From Actinomycetota bacterium (lineage in GTDB: Bacteria; Actinomycetota; Acidimicrobiia; IMCC26256; PALSA-610): a DNA stretch of 6,493 nucleotides. The position numbers and the translations under genes are program-made. The notes beneath the pieces are model-generated. The model did not search any database. It was not told the origin of the DNA and saw only the letters and a program-made list of their open reading frames with translations. Location of the stretch: NCBI GenBank assembly GCA_005779345.1, contig SXJQ01000197.1, positions 1 to 6,493 on the forward strand, in the 5' to 3' direction. Numbering within the stretch: position 1 is the stretch's first letter; each line of letters opens with the position of its first letter. Shown in pieces: positions 1 to 5,332 of the stretch.

Positions 1-259
1 CGCGGCCGCCGGCCGCGAGGGCGCGGCGGACCAGGCGTTGCGGCCGTGGCCGCAACGCGGCGTAACTCGCCAGCGACGCCGCGGTCGCGCGATTCGCTCC
101 GAGCGGGACGAGGAATCGGTTGTGGCGGGAGATGGGCAGCACGAGGTGGCTCGCTCGCCTCGCCGGACCCGCCGCGAGCAGGTCGACGAGGAACGCGGCC
201 CCGCCGCCGGTCGCCGCACGCGCAGGTGGTTGGTCGTCCACGTTGCGGTCCCTGCTCAT
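1..259 (-). CDS. Unrecognised protein, N-terminal 86 residues (3' end outside window)
   Basis: An open frame on the minus strand starts with ATG at 259-257 and reads through the left edge without a stop, so only 86 residues are visible. An in-frame TGA at 301-299, inside the 14-bp repeat array, lies upstream with no ATG or GTG between it and 259, which fixes the start. Codon third positions are overwhelmingly G or C, and the composition is balanced rather than Arg-only, unlike the other frames here. The protein begins MSRDRNVDDQPPARAATGGG, then a helix-like LVDLLAAGPARRA, then SHLVLPISRHNRFLVPLG and an Ala/Arg-rich stretch ending AALAAGGR-like. There is no signal peptide and no membrane segment in view. 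No clear Shine-Dalgarno is seen, so a leaderless or weakly translated mRNA is possible. The LVLP...RFLVPLG pattern faintly recalls kinase-like (phosphotransferase-fold) proteins near actinobacterial polysaccharide genes, but this is memory-based and weak. It is divergent from the glycosylphosphotransferase gene. Confidence 0.6.
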   Translation of the reverse strand, partial: MSRDRNVDDQPPARAATGGGAAFLVDLLAAGPARRASHLVLPISRHNRFLVPLGANRATAASLASYAALRPRPQRLVRRALAAGGR

Positions 260-287
260 ATCGCGCCGGTCACGTCGCCCAGTCTCG

Positions 288-370
288 TCTCGCGGGGTTC
301 ATCTCGCGGGGTTCATCTCGCGGGGTTCATCTCGCGGGGTTCATCTCGCGGGGTTCATCCCGCAGGGTCA
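288..370. repeat. 14-bp tandem repeat array, five perfect copies plus one degenerate
   Basis: The unit TCTCGCGGGGTTCA occurs five times without a mismatch at 288-301, 302-315, 316-329, 330-343 and 344-357. A sixth, decayed 13-base copy (TCCCGCAGGGTCA) follows at 358-370, and a partial TCTCG lies just before at 283-287. On the minus strand each unit reads TGAACCCCGCGAGA, so three successive units place a TGA in every minus frame, while the plus strand has no stop in any frame. The array ends 28 bp upstream of the start codon of the left-edge gene. There are no spacers, so it is not CRISPR. It could be an operator array or a simple variable-number repeat; the sequence alone does not decide. Confidence 0.95.
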
Positions 371-482
371 GGTGTCGGAAGACTCCATCGGCGCGAACCA
401 TCGCCATGACGAGCACGAATCGCCTCCAGTCGCGCAGTCCCCGCGAATCCGACGAAAACGGGCAGAGTGCGGATCGCCCGGC

Positions 483-512
483 TTGACCGAGTTGCCCGGC
501 GCCGACCACACT
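483..512 (+). promoter_or_regulatory. Possible promoter of the glycosylphosphotransferase gene
   Basis: TTGACC at 483-488 matches five of six bases of the -35 consensus. With an 18-bp spacer, CACACT at 507-512 could serve as a poor -10 box, keeping only the A at position 2 and the T at position 6. This would place transcription start a few bases downstream and leave a short leader containing GGAG at 535-538. The -10 match is weak, so this is tentative. Confidence 0.3.
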
Positions 513-534
513 AACGGCGGGCTGAGGGCGAAAT

Positions 535-538
535 GGAG
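535..538 (+). promoter_or_regulatory. Ribosome binding site deciding the GTG start at 544
   Basis: GGAG lies 5 nt before the GTG at 544-546. An in-frame TGA at 523-525 excludes a longer protein, and an ATG at 533 is in another frame, so this site supports the GTG start. The same GGAGTC context precedes the next gene at 2032-2037. Confidence 0.75.
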
Positions 539-543
539 TCCGA

Positions 544-1995
544 GTGGGGGCTGACGCTTCGGCGTTCGCCGCCGAACCTCGGCGGATTGCCCCGTTTGCC
601 GGGTTGGCGACGGAGCAGCCGTCGAGTCGGTTGCGCATGCTACTGATCTTCATGGATTGGACCGCAGTGGCATGCGGCTGGTCGTTCGGCGCGCTCGTCG
701 CGGGTGGACGAAACGGCGTTGCGCTCGCGACGGTCGGGATGCTGGCCACTGCGGGTGGCCTGGTGCGCGCGCGACTGTATCGGTCGCGCGAATGCACGAT
801 CCGCGCCGTGGAGACGACCCGGATCGCTCGGGCCGTGCTGGTGGCGGCGGCGCTCGCGCTCGCGGCGACGACCGTCGTGTCGACCGCGCGACCGATCGCC
901 GTGACGGCGTGGGGTGCAGCGGGCGCACTCGTCCTACTGCTCATCGCCCGGGCGACGTACCGCAGCCTGTTGATGCGGGCCCGACGCCAGGGCCGCCACC
1001 TGCGACCCGTCGTCATCGTGGGCACCAACTCGGAGGGCCGCGAGCTCGTCGAGCTCGTCCGCGACAACCCGGCGTTCGGCTACGAGGTGGTCGGCGTGGT
1101 GGGGACCCACGATCCGTTCCTCGCCTCGCGGCTGCCGGTGCCGTGGCTGGGCGATCTCGACGACCTCGAGTCGGTCATCGACACCGTGGGTGCCACCGGG
1201 GCGATCGTCGCGGGAAGCGCGCTCGGAGCGGTCCAGCTGAACAACGTCGTGCGCGGCCTGCTCGAGGGCGGCCACCACGTGCAACTGTCGAGCGGCTTGC
1301 GTCGGTTCGACCAGCGCAGGGTGCTGTTCCAGGAGTTGGCCTACGTGCCCGTGCTCTACCTCGAGCCCTCCGACCTCTCGCGGTGGCAGCGCAGCGCCAA
1401 GCGCTCGCTCGACGTCGTCGTGTCGATCGTGGCGCTCGTGCTCGCCGCTCCGGTGTTCGTCGCGGCGGCGATCGCAGTGCGGTGCTCGGGTCCGGGGCCC
1501 GTCCTGTTCCGCCAGACGCGCATCGGGCTCCACGGTCGGCCGTTCACCCTCTACAAGCTGAGGACGATGGTCGTCGACGCCGAGGACCAGGTCCTGCGGC
1601 TCATGGCCGAGAACGAGCGGAACGGTCCGTTGTTCAAGATCGCCGACGATCCGCGTCGCACCCGGGTCGGCAAGTTCCTCGAGCGCACCAGTCTCGACGA
1701 ACTCCCGCAGCTCTTCAACGTGGTGCGCGGCGAGATGAGCCTCGTGGGGCCGCGACCGGCGCTCGGTTCCGAGGTCGCGCAGTTCGACGACGAGTTGCTC
1801 GGGCGGCTCACGGTGAAGCCCGGCGTCACCGGAATCTGGCAACTCGAAGCCCGCGACGATCCCAACTTCGAGACGTACCGTCGTCTCGACCTGTTCTACG
1901 TCGAGAACTGGTCGCTGGCGCTCGACGTGTCGATCGTGTTCGGCACCGTCGCCGATGTCGTGCTGCGCGGCGTACGCTCCGTCGCCCACCGCTGA
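544..1995 (+). CDS. Exopolysaccharide polyprenyl glycosylphosphotransferase (WbaP/WcaJ-type initiating sugar transferase)
   Basis: This 483-residue inner-membrane enzyme should transfer a sugar-1-phosphate from a nucleotide sugar to undecaprenyl phosphate, the first step of capsule or exopolysaccharide repeat-unit assembly. Four hydrophobic segments are visible at about residues 31-54, 57-75, 94-113 and 118-137. A Rossmann-like regulatory domain (CoA_binding_3 type) follows from about 153, starting RPVVIVGTNSEGRELVELV. The bacterial sugar transferase domain runs from about 284 to 480: KRSLD at 286-290, a re-entrant membrane helix broken at Pro303, KLRTM at 338-342, the catalytic Asp-Glu pair at 385-386 in RTSLDELPQ, the VGPRP motif at 401-405, and KPGVTGIWQ at 425-433. 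Length and domain order match the large monotopic phosphoglycosyl transferases, and all key residues are present, so it should be active. The sugar cannot be told from sequence. A GT2 glycosyltransferase gene follows 42 bp downstream on the same strand. Confidence 0.95.
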   Translation: MGADASAFAAEPRRIAPFAGLATEQPSSRLRMLLIFMDWTAVACGWSFGALVAGGRNGVALATVGMLATAGGLVRARLYRSRECTIRAVETTRIARAVLVAAALALAATTVVSTARPIAVTAWGAAGALVLLLIARATYRSLLMRARRQGRHLRPVVIVGTNSEGRELVELVRDNPAFGYEVVGVVGTHDPFLASRLPVPWLGDLDDLESVIDTVGATGAIVAGSALGAVQLNNVVRGLLEGGHHVQLSSGLRRFDQRRVLFQELAYVPVLYLEPSDLSRWQRSAKRSLDVVVSIVALVLAAPVFVAAAIAVRCSGPGPVLFRQTRIGLHGRPFTLYKLRTMVVDAEDQVLRLMAENERNGPLFKIADDPRRTRVGKFLERTSLDELPQLFNVVRGEMSLVGPRPALGSEVAQFDDELLGRLTVKPGVTGIWQLEARDDPNFETYRRLDLFYVENWSLALDVSIVFGTVADVVLRGVRSVAHR

Positions 1996-2026
1996 TCGCA
2001 CGCGCCGATCGCACCCGATCGCACCC
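1994..2026. repeat. Short direct repeats GATCGCAC in the sugar-transferase/GT2 gap
   Basis: GATCGCAC occurs three times, at 1994-2001, 2007-2014 and 2017-2024. The last two form a perfect 10-bp tandem, GATCGCACCC, at 2007-2016 and 2017-2026. The first copy overlaps the last base pair positions of the stop codon of the upstream gene. No dyad symmetry suggests an operator, so a small duplication is the simplest reading. Confidence 0.8.
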
Positions 2027-2030
2027 ACGC

Positions 2031-2035
2031 GGGAG
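2031..2035 (+). promoter_or_regulatory. Ribosome binding site of the GT2 gene; favours a TTG start at 2041
   Basis: GGGAG at 2031-2035 is only 2 nt from GTG 2038 but 5 nt from the next codon, TTG 2041. The other readable sites in this window use 5-6 nt (genes starting at 544, 5007 and 5329). The protein may therefore really start at the TTG, making it one residue shorter. Confidence 0.6.
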
Positions 2036-2037
2036 TC

Positions 2038-2949
2038 GTGTTGCCGCCGGACCTCTCCGTCATCATCTGCACGCACAACCGACCCGAGCTGTTGCGCGAG
2101 GCGCTCGCCGCCATCGAGCACCAGGACCATCCCGGTCCGATCGAGACGATCGTCGTGTTCGACCGCAGCACGCCCGACGAGTCGCTCGCCCGACGCGACG
2201 GAAACCGCCCGGTCCGGATCGTCACCAACGAACGCACGCCCGGGCTGCCGGGCGGCCGCAACACCGGCGTCCTCCACGCCGCGGCACCGATCGTCGCGTT
2301 CTGCGACGACGACGACCTGTGGACGGCCGACAAGGCGCGCCGCCAGCTCGAACTGCTCGCGGCGCGACCCGAGGTCGTCTGCACGATGAGCGGCATGCGG
2401 GTCGTCGCCGGCGACGCCGTTGTCGATCGCCTCGTGGGCCGACCCGAGATCACCTTCGACATGTTGCTCGCCGACCGAGTCGCTGCCGCGCACATCTCGG
2501 CGGCGATGGTGCGGCGCGACGCATTCCTCGGCCCGATCGGGCTGGTGAACGAGGAGATCCCCGGCGGCTACGCCGAGGACTACGACTGGACGCTGCGCGC
2601 GGCTCGGGCCCACCCGATCGCGGTGATCGACGAACCGCTCGTCACGATCCGTTGGGGCCTCGGGTCGTATTTCGCCGAGCGATGGGTGATGATCGACCAG
2701 GCACTCGGTTACCTCCTCGATACCTACCCCGAATTCGATCGCTACCCCGCCGGCAAGGCTCGGATCCTCGGTCAGCGCGCGTTCGCACAGGCCGCATCGC
2801 GGCAGGGCCATGTCGGGCGAACCATCCGCGACACCCTGCGCCGCAACTGGCGCGAACCGCGCGCCTACCTCGCCGCGCTCGTCGCCGCGCGCGTCGTCCC
2901 CGCGAATCGCGTCGTGCGGGCCCTGAACGCCCGCGGTCGCGGGATCTGA
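2038..2949 (+). CDS. Family 2 glycosyltransferase (GT-A fold)
   Basis: This 303-residue cytoplasmic or membrane-associated enzyme should add a sugar from a nucleotide donor to a growing lipid-linked glycan. The GT2 signature is clear: LSVIICTHNRPELLREAL at about residues 6-23, a GGRNTG motif at 72-77, the metal-binding acidic cluster AFCDDDDLW with Asp90-Asp93, and the EDYDW motif at 180-184, where Glu180 or Asp181 is the likely catalytic base. There is no obvious transmembrane segment; the C-terminal part after about residue 240 is basic (Arg-rich) and may touch the membrane. Donor and acceptor cannot be assigned. It lies 42 bp downstream of the sugar-1-phosphate transferase gene with no terminator between, so co-transcription and a shared pathway are likely. 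The start is GTG 2038 or, by ribosome-site spacing, TTG 2041. The gene ends at a strong hairpin that faces a convergent gene. Confidence 0.93.
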   Translation: MLPPDLSVIICTHNRPELLREALAAIEHQDHPGPIETIVVFDRSTPDESLARRDGNRPVRIVTNERTPGLPGGRNTGVLHAAAPIVAFCDDDDLWTADKARRQLELLAARPEVVCTMSGMRVVAGDAVVDRLVGRPEITFDMLLADRVAAAHISAAMVRRDAFLGPIGLVNEEIPGGYAEDYDWTLRAARAHPIAVIDEPLVTIRWGLGSYFAERWVMIDQALGYLLDTYPEFDRYPAGKARILGQRAFAQAASRQGHVGRTIRDTLRRNWREPRAYLAALVAARVVPANRVVRALNARGRGI

Positions 2950-2950
2950 G

Positions 2951-2995
2951 CGCTCCACCGTGCCCGCGCGCGGCGGGAGCGAGCACGGTGGAGCG
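2951..2995. terminator. Strong hairpin between convergent genes, probable bidirectional terminator
   Basis: A perfect 13-bp stem pairs CGCTCCACCGTGC (2951-2963) with GCACGGTGGAGCG (2983-2995) around a 19-nt GC-rich loop. An alternative inner stem, CCCGC (2963-2967) with GCGGG (2973-2977), is also possible. It begins 1 nt after the GT2 stop codon and lies 11 bp beyond the stop of the convergent hydrolase gene. There is no T-tract on either side, as is common for actinobacterial terminators. Confidence 0.85.
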
Positions 2996-3004
2996 AGCGC
3001 GGTG
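2977..3004. repeat. 14-bp tandem duplication overlapping the terminator arm
   Basis: GAGCGAGCACGGTG (2977-2990) is followed directly by GAGCGAGCGCGGTG (2991-3004), identical at 13 of 14 positions. The right arm of the terminator stem is drawn from this duplication, so the downstream copy offers a second, slightly mismatched partner for the left arm. Confidence 0.85.
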
Positions 3005-3006
3005 GA

Positions 3007-5007
3007 TCAGCGCTGGTAGACCCGCACATAGTCGATGACGAAGTCGGCCGGGAAGGTCGTGGTCGCCGGCGGCGTGCCGCCCCACGAACCGCCGACCTGC
3101 AGGTTGATCCTGAAGTGGTACGCCCGGCTGAACACCTCGCGGTACCAGCTCGTGGTCGTGACGTTGCGCGTGTAGACGAGGCGGTCGTCGACGTAGAAGC
3201 GCATCTCGTCGGCTTCCCACTCCATCGCGTACACGTGCCAGTCGGTGCTCACCTGACCGCCGGGCATGACGTCCTGGTGGCCCTGGTGGGGCGTCCCGCC
3301 CGTGTAGTCGCGGTGGAGGGTCTGCGCCGTCTTGGTCGGGCCGTCCTTCGACCAGGCCTCCATGATGTCGATCTCACCGTTGCCGCCGTCGTTCGGGCGC
3401 ATCCAGAACGCCGGCCACAGGCCGACCCCCTGGGCCATCGGCAGTTTCGCCCGCATCTCCATCCGGCCGTACGTCCACGAGCCCTTGCCGCTGCCCGAGT
3501 CGAGGTAGCCCGAGGAGAAGTGGCGGCCACCGATCTCCTCGCGCCGCGCCCGGATGGTGAGGGCACCGTTGCTCACGAAGACGTTCTCGGGCCGGTTCGT
3601 GACGTAGCTCTCCTCGTTGGAGGCGGCCCAGCCGTTGCGCACGTTCCACTTCCCGGTGTCGACCGCGGCCGAGTCGAACTCGTCGCCCCACACGAGGCTC
3701 CAGCCGGTCGCCGGTGCCGTCGTGGTCGTCGTCGGTGCCGCGGTCGTCGGCGTGGTCGTCGACGGAGGTGCGACGGTCGTGGTCGGGGGCGTCGTCGTCG
3801 GCAGTGCGATCGTGGTGGTCGGCGCCTGGGTCGTGGTCGTCTCGCCCGGTTGCGGGTCGGGGACGGGTCCCGTGCCGCCCGCGGCGGTCAGTCCGGTAAC
3901 CACCAGCTGCGCCGACGCGCCACCCTCGCGCGAGGTGAGGCTGACCGAACCGTTCGGACCGTCGCGCAGCACGAGGTTGACGGCACCGTTCGTCGGGATC
4001 GCCCCGGTGACGTCGACGTTCGTCCACGCGCCCGCGGTCGGGAACGAGGCGGTGGCGACCGCGGCCGTCTCAGCGGGTTGGCCGTTCCAGGTCAACAATG
4101 CCTCGTCGAAGCTCGTCGTCGTGGCGATTGTCACCGGCGCGGTCGACGCCGTCTGCGATCGCACGCGCAACGTCGCGCTGGTGATGCTCGTGAAGCCACC
4201 GACGTCGAAGCGGAGGAAGCTCTTGCGATCGAAGCTGCCCTGACCGACCCGGAGGTAGGTGTAGTCGCCGTGCGGAACCGTCGGGGTCTCCTCCGACGTG
4301 TAGGTGTCGGCGCTCGCCGACAGCGTGAGGGTCGTGGGCGGGATCGCGGGCACGGCCGTCGTCGGAGTAGCCGCGGGCGCCGACGCGCCGGTCACGACCA
4401 CTCGGGGACGACGATCGGCGACCGACGCGTCGGCCATCGCCAGGTTCACCTGCGTCTGCTTGCCGTCCTTGACCCCACGGTTCGACAACTCGAACCGCAG
4501 CACGAAGTTGGTCCCCGGTGTCGCGCGCAAGAAGGTCGTGAGGTCGATGGTCTGGGCGCCCTCGACCGGGGCGACCGTGCGGATCGAGGTCGCGGCCCGC
4601 GCGTAGTCGCCGGCACCGCCGAGGCCACCGGCCCACCCCGACACCTTCACCGTGCGGGTTCCGAGGTTCGACGCACGCCACACGCGGTACCGCAGCGCGG
4701 CCGTGCCACCCGAGTCGACCAGCGAGCGGGCCGCGGCCGACAACGTGAACGGCATCACGAGGCGCAGGTCGTGGCCGTCGCTCGGCTGCTCACCGATCGA
4801 CAGTGCGTGGTTCGAGGCGCCGTAGTTCGCGACGTCGCCGACGCCGTCGCCGTTGTTGTCGACGATCCCGGAGTCGCTCGTGGCGATGGTGACGGTGGCC
4901 TGCTCGGCGCCGGCGTCGGCGCGCAGCGGCGCGAGCGCGGCGACCAGCGCGAGGCCGGTGGCGAGTGTGACGATGGTGGTGACGCGCTGGTGACGGTGCG
5001 AGATCAA
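3007..5007 (-). CDS. Secreted glycoside hydrolase family 16 enzyme (beta-glucanase/laminarinase-like) with two beta-sandwich modules
   Basis: This 666-residue exported enzyme should cleave beta-1,3- or beta-1,3/1,4-glucan-type polysaccharide. Start TTG 5007 is chosen because GGGGAG lies 6 nt upstream and it gives a clean signal peptide: HRHQR n-region, hydrophobic core 10-28, likely cleavage after ADA (residue 32). Residues about 37-207 form a beta-rich module ending RPRVVVTG. Residues about 226-372 form a DNRLRE/CBM96-like module (ADTYTSEETP, KSFLRFDV, LTWNGQP, AQLVVTG). Residues about 375-436 are a Thr/Pro linker. The GH16 domain spans about 437-666, with LVWGDEFD at 438-445, GLWPAFWMRP at 529-538, catalytic motif GEIDIME with nucleophile Glu545, Asp547 and acid/base Glu550, and C-terminal VIDYVRVYQ. 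All catalytic residues are intact. It is convergent with the glycan synthesis genes, so a role in trimming that glycan is possible but unproven; digestion of external glucan is equally likely. A longer frame to 5625 exists but would bury the signal peptide. Confidence 0.93.
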   Translation of the reverse strand: MISHRHQRVTTIVTLATGLALVAALAPLRADAGAEQATVTIATSDSGIVDNNGDGVGDVANYGASNHALSIGEQPSDGHDLRLVMPFTLSAAARSLVDSGGTAALRYRVWRASNLGTRTVKVSGWAGGLGGAGDYARAATSIRTVAPVEGAQTIDLTTFLRATPGTNFVLRFELSNRGVKDGKQTQVNLAMADASVADRRPRVVVTGASAPAATPTTAVPAIPPTTLTLSASADTYTSEETPTVPHGDYTYLRVGQGSFDRKSFLRFDVGGFTSITSATLRVRSQTASTAPVTIATTTSFDEALLTWNGQPAETAAVATASFPTAGAWTNVDVTGAIPTNGAVNLVLRDGPNGSVSLTSREGGASAQLVVTGLTAAGGTGPVPDPQPGETTTTQAPTTTIALPTTTPPTTTVAPPSTTTPTTAAPTTTTTAPATGWSLVWGDEFDSAAVDTGKWNVRNGWAASNEESYVTNRPENVFVSNGALTIRARREEIGGRHFSSGYLDSGSGKGSWTYGRMEMRAKLPMAQGVGLWPAFWMRPNDGGNGEIDIMEAWSKDGPTKTAQTLHRDYTGGTPHQGHQDVMPGGQVSTDWHVYAMEWEADEMRFYVDDRLVYTRNVTTTSWYREVFSRAYHFRINLQVGGSWGGTPPATTTFPADFVIDYVRVYQR
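3700..3885 (-). repeat. Low-complexity Thr/Pro linker coding sequence
   Basis: This stretch codes for residues about 375-436 of the GH16 protein, nearly all Thr, Pro and Ala with runs such as TTTTT. Such linkers separate binding modules from the catalytic domain in secreted carbohydrate enzymes and are often O-glycosylated in actinobacteria. The DNA is correspondingly repetitive (GTCGTCG/GTGGTCG runs on the plus strand), so it is prone to length change and assembly error. Confidence 0.85.
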
Positions 5008-5013
5008 GCTCAG

Positions 5014-5019
5014 CTCCCC
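5014..5019 (-). promoter_or_regulatory. Ribosome binding site deciding the TTG start of the GH16 gene
   Basis: On the minus strand GGGGAG (complement of CTCCCC) sits 6 nt before TTG 5007-5005. The alternative ATG at 5052-5050 has no comparable site and would put 15 extra residues before the signal peptide. Confidence 0.75.
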
Positions 5020-5036
5020 AGGTCCGAAGGCGGCCC

Positions 5037-5091
5037 AATTGCCACGTTCCATGGCATTGGTCACGTTCTGGATCGACGGTCCGTGGCAATT
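5037..5091. promoter_or_regulatory. Perfect 10-bp inverted repeat, candidate operator between divergent transcription units
   Basis: AATTGCCACG (5037-5046) and CGTGGCAATT (5082-5091) are exact reverse complements with a 35-bp gap. The gap contains a second CACGTTC at 5062-5068, 19 bp from the CACGTTC at 5043-5049. The pair lies 30-84 bp upstream of the GH16 start and just before the antitoxin remnant, in a stretch that looks less GC-rich than its surroundings. It could be the operator of either unit; antitoxins commonly bind palindromes in front of their own genes. A long-loop RNA hairpin in the GH16 leader is the alternative. Confidence 0.55.
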
Positions 5092-5093
5092 TC

Positions 5094-5332
5094 TTGAATC
5101 GGCCGCGATTCGCGGCGCCGCAGGCGAACCGGCGCGAACGGCGCCACCCGGCGTGGCCGAAGCTAGAGATCCCGGCCGCCAGGGTCGTCCGGCATCCGTC
5201 CAAGACCCACCCAAGAGTCCCAGCCCAAGAGTCCCCGGCCCCCAAGTTCGCGAGGTCGAAGCGGGGAGCGACGTGATCGTGGCCCGCAACGGCCGGCCGG
5301 TCGCGAAGATCGTCGCCACGGAGCTTCGGTGA
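5094..5332 (+). pseudogene. Phd/VapB-family antitoxin, broken by a frameshift
   Basis: The sequence carries both halves of a Phd-like antitoxin, but in different frames. In the frame of TTG 5094 the stretch LEIPAARVVRHPSKTH ends at 5210 and resembles the family's N-terminal (V-N-x-H-E-A-K-T-H) strand and helix; this frame stops at TGA 5274-5276. In another frame, from about 5249 to the TGA at 5330-5332, VREVEAGSDVIVARNGRPVA and KIV match the next conserved block. Between them lies a 14-bp tandem duplication whose removal joins the two frames exactly. The last codons overlap the toxin start by 4 bp (GTGA), the normal antitoxin-toxin arrangement. The product also lacks the C-terminal tail that usually wraps the toxin. 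The start is uncertain: GTG 5153, in the second frame, could still give a short protein. The antitoxin function is inferred as lost or altered. Confidence 0.65.
5210..5237. repeat. 14-bp tandem duplication inside the antitoxin
   Basis: CCCAAGAGTCCCAG (5210-5223) is followed directly by CCCAAGAGTCCCCG (5224-5237), identical at 13 of 14 positions. Related CCAAG words sit on both sides, at 5200 and 5242. Because 14 is not a multiple of 3, gain of one unit shifts the reading frame, and loss of one restores it. Confidence 0.85.

Larger units (their letters stand above)
260..543. other. Divergent intergenic spacer
   Basis: This 284-bp region separates the left-edge minus-strand gene from the plus-strand glycosylphosphotransferase gene. 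It holds the 14-bp repeat array (288-370), a possible plus-strand promoter (483-512) and the ribosome binding site at 535-538. All plus-strand frames stay open across much of it, but their predicted products are Arg/Ser/Gly repeats that only reflect GC-rich sequence, so I see no convincing gene. Confidence 0.7.

Noticed and set aside
35..58. Near-perfect palindrome GCGTTGCGGCC-GT-GGCCGCAACGC
   Set aside because: It lies inside the coding frame of the left-edge gene, far from its start, and such palindromes arise easily in GC-rich codons; no regulatory role can be supported.
288..370. CRISPR array
   Set aside because: The 14-bp units are directly adjacent with no spacers.
38..554. Three overlapping plus-strand open frames across the left end and the repeat array
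   Set aside because: Their products are Arg/Ser/Gly strings that repeat with the 14-bp array, they lack ribosome binding sites, and they overlap the better minus-strand frame at 1-259.
934..2958. Long minus-strand frame antisense to the same two genes
   Set aside because: Composition is Asp/Arg/His/Val-biased with no recognisable domain, as expected opposite GC-rich coding DNA.
657..3038. Very long plus-strand frame across the sugar-transferase and GT2 genes
   Set aside because: It is an Arg/Pro-rich shadow in another frame of two clearly recognised genes; long open shadows are expected at this GC content.
3115..5097. Long plus-strand frame antisense to the GH16 gene
   Set aside because: Arg/Gly/Val-rich with no domain; the opposite strand carries a full signal peptide, modules and catalytic motif.
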